DNA from: Streptomyces sp. SID12488
GTDB taxonomy: Bacteria > Actinomycetota > Actinomycetes > Streptomycetales > Streptomycetaceae
Reading direction: 5' to 3'
Assembly (NCBI RefSeq): GCF_010548275.1
Contig: NZ_JAAGLT010000016.1
Location: 124,001 to 188,000, forward strand
DNA length: 64,000 nt
Shown: piece by piece, positions 1-8,005 of the stretch
Layout of the letters: the number at the start of each line of letters is the position of its first letter
Position numbering within the stretch: position 1 is the first letter of the stretch
Made by a program: the position numbers and the translations under genes
Notes under the pieces: generated by a model
Told to the model about the DNA's origin: nothing
The model's input: the letters and a program-made list of their open reading frames with translations, nothing else
Databases searched by the model: none

Positions 1-1
1 C

Positions 2-292
2 GCGAAGATCCCGCCCCACATCACCTCGATCGTGTTCATCGCCGCCGCCTACAAGAAGGGCAGTTCCTTCCAGAAGGCGCGCAACGTCAGCTTCAAGGTG
101 TACGACGCGAGCGGCGGCAGCACCCAGCAGGTCGCCGACATCTGGCCCAGCATGCTCACCACGGACAACGGCTGCGCCGTCGCCAAGGCCGTCCGGTCCG
201 GCGCCGCCTGGAAGCTCGAAGTGATCAACACCACGGGGAAGATCAAGCAGGGCGACGAACTCGCCCTGATGCGCTTCGCCGCGAGCAAGTAG
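2..292 (+). CDS. TerD-family stress protein, C-terminal part (5' end outside window)
   Basis: Open from the window edge in frame 2 to a TAG stop, giving about 96 residues. The block beginning ITSIVFIAAAYKKG, then QKARNVSFKVYD and GAAWKLEVIN follows the pattern of the TerD domain C-terminal half (strand, F.qvrNa.i.v.d, then ngaeWkf.a). TerD proteins are calcium-binding cytoplasmic proteins linked to tellurite and general stress tolerance in Streptomyces. The calcium-binding N-terminal half is not in the window, so activity cannot be judged. A perfect hairpin follows the stop. Alternative: a divergent TerD-like fold of another subfamily. Confidence 0.65.
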   Translation, partial: AKIPPHITSIVFIAAAYKKGSSFQKARNVSFKVYDASGGSTQQVADIWPSMLTTDNGCAVAKAVRSGAAWKLEVINTTGKIKQGDELALMRFAASK

Positions 293-325
293 CCGTACAT
301 CGCGGGGAGTCACGCGGTCCCGTCT

Positions 326-350
326 GCCGCCGGTGCGCAACACCGGCGGC
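326..350 (+). terminator. Intrinsic-type hairpin after the TerD-like gene
   Basis: GCCGCCGGTG (326-335) and CACCGGCGGC (341-350) pair perfectly around a 5-nt loop, 34 bp after the stop. There is no U-tract, which is usual for Streptomyces terminators. The rest of the gap to 627 holds only another GGGACCC/GGGTCCC dyad (502-508 with 522-528) and no convincing gene. Confidence 0.6.
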
Positions 351-627
351 ACCGCGCGCCCCGCGCGCGACCTGAAACCGGCGCAGGTTCCGGTCCAGGA
401 CGGCCCGCGGCGCGTCCACGCGGCGGACGCTGAGCGCTGCCGTGCCGGGCAACGACGAAGAACGTCCTGGTCCTCCCGGTCGAGAGCCGGAAACGTCCAC
501 CGGGACCCAGGTCGCTCGTCCGGGTCCCGCCGGCCCCCTTCGTTCAGTGGCGGCATCCCGCCGTGAACCGGAAGAACCCCCCGCACCTCCGCGTGCGCTC
601 ACCCCCCACCCATGATCGGATGCTGGA

Positions 628-2394
628 GTGGACCGGCAGCGGGCCGGCGACGAGAGCGCGGGCGAGGGTAAGCGCGAGGACGAGGACCTGGGCGTGGGGG
701 CGCCGGAGAGTGGTCCCGGGTTCTGGCACGTCTGGTCGGCGCGGGCGCGTGAGCTGCTCGGGCAGATTCTCGACGGGACGCCCGCCGCCATCGCCGTCCT
801 CGACACCGAGCTGCGCTTCCGGTACGTCAACGCCGCCCTCGCGCGCATGAACGGCGTACCGGCCTCCGAGCACCTCGGTCGTACCGTCGCCGAGGTCGTC
901 CCGGGCGTCGAGGCCCGTGAGGACGTGCTGGGGGCCGTCATCGCGGACGGCATCCCGCGCGAGACCATCTCCAGCGGCCACACCCAGGCCGACTCCCCGC
1001 TGGAACGCCGCTACTGGCACGGCGCCTACCACCGGCTGAGGCAGGACGGCCGGACGCTGGGGATCGTCTGCATCGTGCTGGAGATCTCGGCCGCCCGGCA
1101 GGAGCAGCGGGAGCTGGAGCGGGCCCGTGAGCGCCTCGCCCTGCTCGACGAGGCCGCCACCCGCGTCGGCACCACCCTGGACATGGACACCACCTGCCAG
1201 GAGCTGGCCGAGTTCCTGGTGGCGAAGCTCGCCGACGCCGCCACCGTGAAGGTCCTCCCCGAGCACGGCACCAGCCGGGCGCCCCGCGACGGATCCCTGC
1301 GGCTGCGCCGGGCGGCGCTGGCCGCGGTGCCCGAGCTGGAAGGGGTGATGCGGCCCCTGGGGCGGCCCGGTGAGTACGTCGACCACCAGCCCGGCTCGTC
1401 CGTCGTCCGCTGTCTGGCGGAGGGCCGTCCGGTGATCGACAACCTGATGGACGAGCAGGACATCGGCCGCGCCGCCGCCCACACCGGCAATGTCGCCGCC
1501 TATCTGGCCGCCGGCATCCACTCCGCCCTGATCGTGCCGCTGACCGCCCGCGGCCACGAGGTGGGCACCGTCACCATGGTCCGGGCGGGCGACTCACCCC
1601 TGTTCGACGAGACCGACGCCGTCATCGCCCAGGACTTGGCCGGCCGGGCCGCCATCAGCCTCGACAACGCCCGCCGCTACACCACCGAGCACAACGCCGT
1701 CGTCCAGTTGCAGCGCGCCCTGCTGGCCGAGCCGGGCCGGCCGCACCCGGACATCGACGTCGCCTACCGCTACCGGCCCGCCGGGCGGGGTGTGCTCGTC
1801 GGCGGGGACTGGTACGAGACCGTCGCCCTCGACGACGGACGTACGCTGCTCGCCCTCGGTGACGTGATGGGCCACGGTCTGGAGGCCGCCGTCGCGATGA
1901 GCCGCTACCAGGCCATGCTGCGCGTGGTCGCCGCCCGGGAACCCGGCCCCGACCGCATCCTGCTCGAACTCGACCACCTGCTCCACACCACCGCCGCCGA
2001 CCGTCCCGCGACCTGCCTGATCGCCGTCGCCGACCCGCGCCGGGGCATCTGCACCTACGCCAGCGCCGGACACCTGCCCCCCGTCGTCTTCCGCCCCGAC
2101 GGCCGGGCCACGCTCCTCCCCGTCCCGCCCGGACCGCCCCTGGGCACCGGCCACAGCCGGTACGTCTCCTTCACGACCCCCTGCGAGCCGGGCCACACCC
2201 TCCTCCTCTACACCGACGGTCTGATCGAACGCCGCCACGAGGACATCGACGCCTCCCTGCGCCGCCTCACCCGTATCCGCGGCTGCCCGGCCCCCGAGGA
2301 CCTCCTCGACCAGGTCCTCGACCAGGTCGCCCCCGCCGACCCGGAGGACGACATCGCGCTGGTCGCCGCCAGGTACAACAAAGCCGGGAGCTAG
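628..2394 (+). CDS. PAS-GAF-PP2C (SpoIIE-type) serine/threonine phosphatase
   Basis: 588 residues, GTG start. A PAS domain occupies about residues 45-150 (AIAVLDTELRFRYVNAALARM), a GAF domain about 170-355, and a PPM/SpoIIE phosphatase domain about 385-585. The phosphatase domain carries the metal-site motifs GGDWYE and GDVMGHGLEAA and ends with DDIALVAAR. Such proteins dephosphorylate anti-anti-sigma factors in partner-switch systems; the PAS and GAF modules would sense a ligand or redox signal in the cytoplasm. No anti-sigma kinase domain (HATPase_c) is fused, unlike many Streptomyces relatives, and no anti-sigma or antagonist gene is adjacent, so its partner is unknown. Start choice: an early GTG with CTGGAG just upstream. 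Confidence 0.9.
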   Translation: MDRQRAGDESAGEGKREDEDLGVGAPESGPGFWHVWSARARELLGQILDGTPAAIAVLDTELRFRYVNAALARMNGVPASEHLGRTVAEVVPGVEAREDVLGAVIADGIPRETISSGHTQADSPLERRYWHGAYHRLRQDGRTLGIVCIVLEISAARQEQRELERARERLALLDEAATRVGTTLDMDTTCQELAEFLVAKLADAATVKVLPEHGTSRAPRDGSLRLRRAALAAVPELEGVMRPLGRPGEYVDHQPGSSVVRCLAEGRPVIDNLMDEQDIGRAAAHTGNVAAYLAAGIHSALIVPLTARGHEVGTVTMVRAGDSPLFDETDAVIAQDLAGRAAISLDNARRYTTEHNAVVQLQRALLAEPGRPHPDIDVAYRYRPAGRGVLVGGDWYETVALDDGRTLLALGDVMGHGLEAAVAMSRYQAMLRVVAAREPGPDRILLELDHLLHTTAADRPATCLIAVADPRRGICTYASAGHLPPVVFRPDGRATLLPVPPGPPLGTGHSRYVSFTTPCEPGHTLLLYTDGLIERRHEDIDASLRRLTRIRGCPAPEDLLDQVLDQVAPADPEDDIALVAARYNKAGS

Positions 2395-2439
2395 AATTCC
2401 GGCCGGTCGACGAGGCCGACGAGCGGGAGCGGGGAAGTC

Positions 2440-2967
2440 ATGACAGCGGACCGAACAGAACATGTGGAACAGGCGGACCAGGCAGACCAGGCGGAGAAGG
2501 TCGAACGGTTCGAGGTGAGCCGTGCCATCTCCGCCCCGGCGACCCGGATATTCGACGTGCTCTGCGACCCCGCCGGGCATGTGGCGATCGACAGTTCGGG
2601 CATGCTCCAGGCCGCCGACGGCGAGGCGGTGCGCGCGGCCGGGGACTCGTTCGTCGTGCACATGGACCGCGAGGCGCTGAACGACCGGCCGATGGGCCGC
2701 TACGACGTCACCGTGGAGATCACCCGGTTCGAGCAGGACACGCTCATCGAGTGGACACCGACCCACCCCTCCTTCCAGCCCTCCATCAACCACCACTTCG
2801 GCTACCGGCTCCGCCCTACGGCGAACGGCACCGAGGTGACCTCGTACTACGACTGGAGCCGCATCCACGAGCGGTACCGGGCCGCCGGGATCTTCCCCAT
2901 CCTCCAGGAGTCCGCACTGCGCGCCACGCTCGGAATCCTCGCCCGGACGGTCGAGCGGAATGCTTGA
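2440..2967 (+). CDS. SRPBCC (START/Bet v1-like) family protein
   Basis: 175 residues. After a charged 25-residue N-terminus with a QAD/QAE repeat, the FEVSRAISAPATRIFDVLCDPAGHVAIDSS opening is typical of the SRPBCC ligand-binding fold, followed by TLIEWTP and TSYYDWSRI. A GGAG-like ribosome site (GGGAGCGGGG) lies before the ATG. It sits 45 bp behind the phosphatase on the same strand and may be cotranscribed. The fold binds hydrophobic ligands, but the ligand cannot be read from the sequence and no enzymatic role is claimed. Confidence 0.85.
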   Translation: MTADRTEHVEQADQADQAEKVERFEVSRAISAPATRIFDVLCDPAGHVAIDSSGMLQAADGEAVRAAGDSFVVHMDREALNDRPMGRYDVTVEITRFEQDTLIEWTPTHPSFQPSINHHFGYRLRPTANGTEVTSYYDWSRIHERYRAAGIFPILQESALRATLGILARTVERNA

Positions 2968-3070
2968 CCAGTACCTGACCTGGTGGGCGTGGGGCTGCTG
3001 TTAGTTTTGTGGCATTCGTTCATGGGGGGACAGCCGGAGGCTGGACCATCTTCTGTCCAGGAGGCCTGAG

Positions 3071-6000
3071 TTGGTCCGCCGTCATGCCGTCGCCCGCGGC
3101 GTCATAGCCACGCTCGCCGTTCTCACCGTGACCGCCGGTCCCGGCCCGTTCTCCGTCCCGGCCGACGCGGATACCACCGTCGCCGCGGACACGGTCTTCC
3201 AGTCGGACCGGTACGTCCCGCGCCAGGACCATCTGTACGCCGCCGGCCCGAGCGGCTATCTCCACGCCCAGGAGGGCAAGCCGGGCTACCTGTGGACGTC
3301 GTACGGCACCGGTGCGACCACCGAGCTGGGCGAACTCCCCCGGCTCAACCTCCCGGCGTACCTCGGCTCGTCCTCCGACACCGTGACCGACGTCGTCTCG
3401 GCCACCGGGAAGGTCGTCCTGCGGGACATGGCCGCCGGTACCGGCACCGACGTCGCGATCACCCACGGCACGTACTGGGCCACGTACGGCAGGCACGTAC
3501 TGACCCAGGCCCGGGACACCGACGGCAACCGGCTGCTGTGGCTGTACGGCGAGGGCGCGCCCGCCGAAGGCACGACGGTCGACGGCTGGCCGACCGGGAT
3601 CACCGCCAACTTCACGACCCTGGGCGGCGACAGCGACACCGCCGTCATCAGCTACGCCCTCGCGGGCAAACGGCACCTGGCGCTGGTGGACCTGGCCGCC
3701 GCGAAGGTCGTAGGCGACGTGACGGTGTCCACCGAACCGACGGCCGTCGTACTGGGCGCGGACCGGCTGGTCTGGTACGCGTCCGGCACCACCGCACACG
3801 TCCTGAACCGCGCCGACCTGTCCGCCGCCGAGACGACGGTGCCGGTTCCCGGCACGCTGGGCACCCCCTACCTGGGCATCGTCGGCCGCTGGCTGGTGGT
3901 CGCCCGTTCCACCTCGTCGTCGGGCAACCTGGTCGACCTGTCGGGCCAGCAGCTCACGGCCGTCCCCCTCGCGGGCGGCACCCCGCTCACCCTGCTCCGG
4001 CACGCGAACACCTCGCTCACCCCCACGCCCGACGGCGCCCTGCTGGTCGCGGGCGGCGCCGACTCCGGGCACTGGGCGGTACGGAAGGTCGCCGACACGG
4101 GGGCGGACGCGCCGACGCTGACAGAGCTGACCGCTGTTCCGCCGGTGGCCGCGAGGATCGACCATCTGTCGCTGCAGAACGGCACCATGGTCACCGACGA
4201 GGCCGACAGCAGCTTCCTCGGCGCCTACTACACGCGGAAGGTCTCGACGACCGGGACGTCCTACTCGCCGGGCCCGTCGACCTGGCAGGCATGGGACGGC
4301 CGCGGGGCAGGTCCGTACGCCACCGGCAACGGGCGCGCGGTGACGTTCACCGCCGACTCCGATCCCGCCGGGTCGTACGTCCAGTCGATCGACACCGACC
4401 CCGTGGGCTTCTATCTGCCGTCCGCCTCCGGCAGCGTCCTCGACATCACCGGCCGCTACGCGATCGTCAACGGCTCCTCCCCCGCCAAGCAGTACGTCGG
4501 CGACCTCGGCGTCTACACCGACCTCCAGCCGGTCCTCACCCGCTCCGTCACGGCCGCCTCCGTATGGGGGACGAGGCTGTGGTCCCCGGGCACGGCCAAG
4601 GGCGTTGTCACCGCCCGGGACCTGAAGACGGGCAAGGCCACCGACACCGTGAACACCGGTGCCCCCTGCGTCCCCAAGGAGCTGCAGACGGTCGGCCGCT
4701 GGATCTACTGGTCGTGCGGCCCGACCGCCTCGGCCGGCGTCTGGGACCGTACGGCGAAGAAGAACATCCCCGTACCGTCCGGCCAGGCACTGCTCGGCGA
4801 CGGCTACCTCGTACGCCACGACACCTCGGCGGGCGCCCTTCTGCTCACCGACTTCGCCGACGGCGGCGCGGCCACCCGGAAGATCGGCGACCTGGCTGCC
4901 GGCAACTCCAGCCTGCGGGGCGTCACCTGGACCGTGGACAAGTTCGGCGGACCGGCGGCCTACGTCGACGCGGACCACCGGATCCATCTCGTGCCCAGCG
5001 GCGTCGCCACCCAGCCGCTCGGCGTCATCGAGTCCGAGGTCACCGACAACGCCTCGGAGAGCAGCGCGAGCACCAGCCCGTGGTGGCAGTGGCGCGGACT
5101 CCTCTCCAAGCCCGCCGCCTCCTGGACGGCCACGTTCACCAGCAAGGCCACCGGCGCCGTGGTGCGTACGCTCACCGGCGGTGCGGTGAACGGCGACCTG
5201 ACCGCACGCTGGAACCTCCGGAACACCGCGGGTGCGCTCGTGCCCAACGGCGCGTACACGCTCAAGCTGACGGCGCGGCCCGCCGACGGGTCCGGCGCCG
5301 CGCTGACGACGTCGCAGGCGGTGAACGTCTCCGCCGGGGCCGCCGTACGCCACGACTTCACCAACGGCGGCACCTGGGCGCCCGACGGGATCGGCGACGT
5401 ACTCGCCCTGTCGTCGTCCGGTGTCATCAGCTACCGGCCCGGCACCGGCAAGGGCGCATTCGGCTCGGCCATGGCGGCCGGGGGCTGGCCCTCCTCGGTG
5501 ACGCCGGTCCCGTTCGGCGACCTGAACGGCGACCGTCGTGGCGACATCCTCGTACGGTTCAGCAGTGGCGAACTGCGGGCGTACCGGACCATGCGCGGGC
5601 AGGCCTTCCTCACCGGAACTCCGCACACCTCCCTGGGCACCGGCTGGAACCAGTACAACCTGCTGACCTCCCCGGGTGACATCACCGGCGACGGCCGCCC
5701 GGACCTGATCGCGCGCAAGGCGTCCACGGGCGAGTTGTTCCTCTACAAGGGCACGAGTGCGGGAAAGCTGTCGGCGCGGGTGCGCGTCGCCGCGAACTGG
5801 TCGGGCTACAAGAAGATCGTGGGCGTCGGCGACCTCAACGGCGACGGCCGCGGCGAGCTGCTGGCCCAGGACAGGTCCAACACCCTGTGGCGGTACGACA
5901 GCAACGGGACCGGCGGCTTCAGGGCGCGGGTCAAGGTCGCCGTCAACTGGGGCTCGAACTACAACGTCGTCATCGGCGTCGGCGACATCACCGGCGACGC

Positions 6001-6127
6001 CAGGGCGGACATCGTCTCCCGCGATACGGCCGGCAACGTGTGGCGCAACTCCGGTGACGGCAAGGGGTCGTTCGGGCCCCGTACGAGGATCGCCACGGGC
6101 TGGCAGGCGTACAAGGGCCTGTACTGA
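3071..6127 (+). CDS. Secreted FG-GAP/VCBS-repeat protein with FlgD-like Ig domain
   Basis: 1018 residues, TTG start placed by an AGGAGG ribosome site at 3059-3064. A Sec signal peptide covers about residues 1-35 (RR n-region, VIATLAVLTVTAG core). A long beta-propeller-like region follows, then a FlgD-type Ig domain near residues 690-755 (RTLTGGAVNGDLTARWNLRN). The end has FG-GAP/VCBS repeats with calcium-binding-like DLNGDRRGD, DITGDGRPD, DLNGDGRGE and DITGDARAD loops. Such proteins are extracellular or wall-associated; the ligand is unknown. Directly after the TGA the same frame stays open for 43 codons with coding-like composition (see finding). Confidence 0.88.
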   Translation: MVRRHAVARGVIATLAVLTVTAGPGPFSVPADADTTVAADTVFQSDRYVPRQDHLYAAGPSGYLHAQEGKPGYLWTSYGTGATTELGELPRLNLPAYLGSSSDTVTDVVSATGKVVLRDMAAGTGTDVAITHGTYWATYGRHVLTQARDTDGNRLLWLYGEGAPAEGTTVDGWPTGITANFTTLGGDSDTAVISYALAGKRHLALVDLAAAKVVGDVTVSTEPTAVVLGADRLVWYASGTTAHVLNRADLSAAETTVPVPGTLGTPYLGIVGRWLVVARSTSSSGNLVDLSGQQLTAVPLAGGTPLTLLRHANTSLTPTPDGALLVAGGADSGHWAVRKVADTGADAPTLTELTAVPPVAARIDHLSLQNGTMVTDEADSSFLGAYYTRKVSTTGTSYSPGPSTWQAWDGRGAGPYATGNGRAVTFTADSDPAGSYVQSIDTDPVGFYLPSASGSVLDITGRYAIVNGSSPAKQYVGDLGVYTDLQPVLTRSVTAASVWGTRLWSPGTAKGVVTARDLKTGKATDTVNTGAPCVPKELQTVGRWIYWSCGPTASAGVWDRTAKKNIPVPSGQALLGDGYLVRHDTSAGALLLTDFADGGAATRKIGDLAAGNSSLRGVTWTVDKFGGPAAYVDADHRIHLVPSGVATQPLGVIESEVTDNASESSASTSPWWQWRGLLSKPAASWTATFTSKATGAVVRTLTGGAVNGDLTARWNLRNTAGALVPNGAYTLKLTARPADGSGAALTTSQAVNVSAGAAVRHDFTNGGTWAPDGIGDVLALSSSGVISYRPGTGKGAFGSAMAAGGWPSSVTPVPFGDLNGDRRGDILVRFSSGELRAYRTMRGQAFLTGTPHTSLGTGWNQYNLLTSPGDITGDGRPDLIARKASTGELFLYKGTSAGKLSARVRVAANWSGYKKIVGVGDLNGDGRGELLAQDRSNTLWRYDSNGTGGFRARVKVAVNWGSNYNVVIGVGDITGDARADIVSRDTAGNVWRNSGDGKGSFGPRTRIATGWQAYKGLY

Positions 6128-6259
6128 CCCACCGCCGACCCGGCCCTCACCAAGGACGTCACACTGACGGCGGACCTGCTCGGCGACGCACCCGGCAGCG
6201 AACTCGTCGACGTGGCACGGCGGTTCGTCGCCGGGATGCGCGCCGGCGACCAAACCTGA
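6128..6259 (+). pseudogene. In-frame coding-like tail after the FG-GAP stop codon
   Basis: Immediately after the TGA at 6125-6127, the same frame continues without a stop for 43 codons and ends at a TGA (6257-6259). The translation includes ALTKDVTLTADLLGD and ELVDVARRFVAGMRAGDQT, which look like an amphipathic helical C-terminus and not like FG-GAP repeats. It is either the remnant of another gene's 3' end left by a rearrangement or, less likely, a read-through extension. Not recognised. Confidence 0.35.
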
Positions 6260-6263
6260 CCGC

Positions 6264-6286
6264 ACCTGGTCACCTGGTCACTTGGA
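6264..6286. repeat. Short tandem repeat of ACCTGGTC
   Basis: Two exact 8-bp units (6264-6271, 6272-6279) and a degenerate third unit span the junction between the FG-GAP tail and the stop codon of the minus-strand hydrolase. Confidence 0.7.
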
Positions 6287-7204
6287 CTCGACCTGTCCCA
6301 GCGGGTCGGGGGCGGCCGTCAGCTCGTCGCACGCCGACTGCCAGGCCGGGTCCCCGGGGTGGAGCTCGGTGCGGAGGTAGGCCGTTGTGAGCCGTTGGAC
6401 CACGGACACCCGCGCGGGGTTCTCGTCGGTGGTCTCGGCGACGTCGTATCCGGAGATGCCGCCGAGGCCGTGCTCCGCGTCGAACAGGGTGAGCAGGGAC
6501 TTGGGGCCGGGGGCGAGGACGTAGGGATCGGTGTGCCAGTCCGGGCCCATGACCGTCAGGAAGGCGGAGGCGTCCTTGTCGCCGGCGACGACGAGCGTGG
6601 GTGTCGTCATACGGGAGAAGTCCGGGGTCGAGAAGAAGGGCCAGTTCTCGGTCACGTGCGGGGTGAGGGCATCGCCTCCCCGGCCCGGCGCGGCCAGGAG
6701 TACACCCGCCTTGATCCGGGGCTCGGTGAGGTCCACCACCGTTCCGTCGTCCGGGTCGGTGAGCCGGGCGCCCAGCAGCAGGCTCGCGGTGTGCCCGCCC
6801 ATGGAGTGCCCGGCGACGGCGACCCTCCCCCGGTCCAGGCGCCCGGCGAGCTGCGGGACGGCGGCCTCGATCTCGTCGAGCCGGTCGAGGACGCGCGTCA
6901 TGTCCTCGGCGCGCGACCGCCAGTACATGGGCGCCCCGGGGGTGTCGGCGGGCAGGCTCAGCGTCGTCGAGCTGAGATGCGTGGGCTGGACGACGACGAA
7001 GCCGTGCGCCGCCCAGTAGTTGACGAGGGGTGCGTAGCCGTTGAGCGAGGAGAGGTTGTTCGAGTGGCCCTGACCGTGCGAGAGGAGGATGACGGGCAGC
7101 TCGTTCCCGGTGACGGGCGCGGAGATCCGTATCGCCAGGTCCACGGCTCGGTCAGAGGTCGGCAGTACTACCGGAGCGACCGAGAGGACAGAAGTTTCCC
7201 TCAT
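6278..7204 (-). CDS. Alpha/beta-hydrolase, PAF-acetylhydrolase/chlorophyllase-like
   Basis: 308 residues. The nucleophile elbow is GHSMGG (within VAVAGHSMGGHTAS), the oxyanion region is LLSHGQGHSN, and a late Asp/His pair is likely in VVAGDKDAS and DAEHGLGG. There is no signal peptide, so it is probably cytoplasmic. It is divergently transcribed from a TetR regulator across a 75-154 bp gap (depending on the TetR start) that carries twin operators, so the regulator very probably controls it. The substrate (ester, lactone or lipid) is not evident. Confidence 0.85.
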   Translation of the reverse strand: MRETSVLSVAPVVLPTSDRAVDLAIRISAPVTGNELPVILLSHGQGHSNNLSSLNGYAPLVNYWAAHGFVVVQPTHLSSTTLSLPADTPGAPMYWRSRAEDMTRVLDRLDEIEAAVPQLAGRLDRGRVAVAGHSMGGHTASLLLGARLTDPDDGTVVDLTEPRIKAGVLLAAPGRGGDALTPHVTENWPFFSTPDFSRMTTPTLVVAGDKDASAFLTVMGPDWHTDPYVLAPGPKSLLTLFDAEHGLGGISGYDVAETTDENPARVSVVQRLTTAYLRTELHPGDPAWQSACDELTAAPDPLGQVESK

Positions 7205-7236
7205 GATGCATACGTCCCTTAGACTGGAAAATGAAG

Positions 7237-7275
7237 CGGAACAGCGTTCCGTTTAATATACGGAGCACTGTTCCG
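7237..7275. promoter_or_regulatory. Twin TetR-type operators in the divergent promoter
   Basis: CGGAACAGCGTTCCG (7237-7251) and CGGAGCACTGTTCCG (7261-7275) are two 15-bp dyads fitting CGGAnCAnnGTTCCG, 24 bp apart centre to centre. They flank an AT-rich core holding TAATAT (7254-7259), a good -10 candidate. The outer half-sites also form an 11-bp inverted repeat (AAGCGGAACAG 7234-7244, CTGTTCCGCTT 7268-7278). The position between hydrolase and TetR genes points to autoregulation and hydrolase repression. Confidence 0.75.
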
Positions 7276-7358
7276 CTTTGTCAAAGGGCAGAGAAGGACA
7301 GAGAAGAAGGCAGAGAAGAAGGGCGGAGAAGGGTGGCGAAAGGATGGAGGAGGACAGC

Positions 7359-7949
7359 GTGGTGAAGCCTGTGGGCACGTCCGGGGAGGTGCCGGTCCGG
7401 GGCAAGCGGGCCGACGCCCAGCGCAACCAGCAGACGCTGCTCACCGCCGCGGCCGCGGTGTTCGTCACCTCCGGCGTCGACGCGCCGATCCGTGAGATCG
7501 CGGCGAGCGCGGGCGTCGGGATGGGGACGATCTACCGCCACTTCCCGACCCGGGCGGACCTCGTCGTCGCCGTCTACCGTCACCAGGTCGAGGCCTGTGC
7601 CGAGGCCGGCCCGACCCTGCTGGCCGACGCCGGTTCACCGCTCGTGGCACTCCGTCAGTGGGTGGACCTGTTCGTCGACTTCCTGGTCACCAAGCATGGC
7701 CTCGCCAACGCGATGCAGTCGGACACCAGCGGCTTCGACGCGCTGCACGCCTACTTCCTCGACCGCCTGGTACCGGTCTGCGGCCGGTTGCTGGACGCGG
7801 CGGTCGAGGCCGGTGAGATCAGGTCCGGTACGCAGGCGTACGAGCTGATGCGAGGCATCGGCAACCTCTGCATCGGGCACGACAGCGACCCGCGCTACGA
7901 TCCGCGGCGCCTGGTCGAGCTGCTCCTGACGGGGCTGGCGACGGACTGA
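7359..7949 (+). CDS. TetR-family transcriptional regulator
   Basis: About 196 residues from the GTG at 7359, chosen because GGAGGA (7346-7351) is well spaced before it. ATG 7344 is the alternative, and TTG 7278 is unlikely because it lies in the operator. The N-terminal HTH reads PIREIAASAGVGMGTIYRHFPTRADL, the classic TetR recognition-helix pattern, preceded by a basic RGKRADAQRNQQ segment. The C-terminal domain (SBP-like TetR_C, AMQSDTSGFDAL) binds an unknown ligand. It should repress itself and the divergent hydrolase through the twin operators. Confidence 0.9.
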   Translation: MVKPVGTSGEVPVRGKRADAQRNQQTLLTAAAAVFVTSGVDAPIREIAASAGVGMGTIYRHFPTRADLVVAVYRHQVEACAEAGPTLLADAGSPLVALRQWVDLFVDFLVTKHGLANAMQSDTSGFDALHAYFLDRLVPVCGRLLDAAVEAGEIRSGTQAYELMRGIGNLCIGHDSDPRYDPRRLVELLLTGLATD

Positions 7950-7952
7950 ACA

Positions 7953-7996
7953 CTCTTCTGCCGCCCGTCCCACAGGTGGGCCGGGCGGCAGAAGAG
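7953..7996. terminator. Bidirectional terminator between tetR and amt
   Basis: CTCTTCTGCCGCCCG (7953-7967) and CGGGCGGCAGAAGAG (7982-7996) pair perfectly; the loop itself contains CCCAC/GTGGG. It lies in the 56-bp gap of two convergent genes. Confidence 0.85.
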
Positions 7997-8005
7997 GTGC
8001 GCCGC

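Noticed and set aside
3020..6265. A very long open frame antisense to the FG-GAP gene
   Set aside because: Its composition (Arg/Gly/Val-rich, no motif) is that of a high-GC shadow frame; the plus strand has a signal peptide, ribosome site and repeats.
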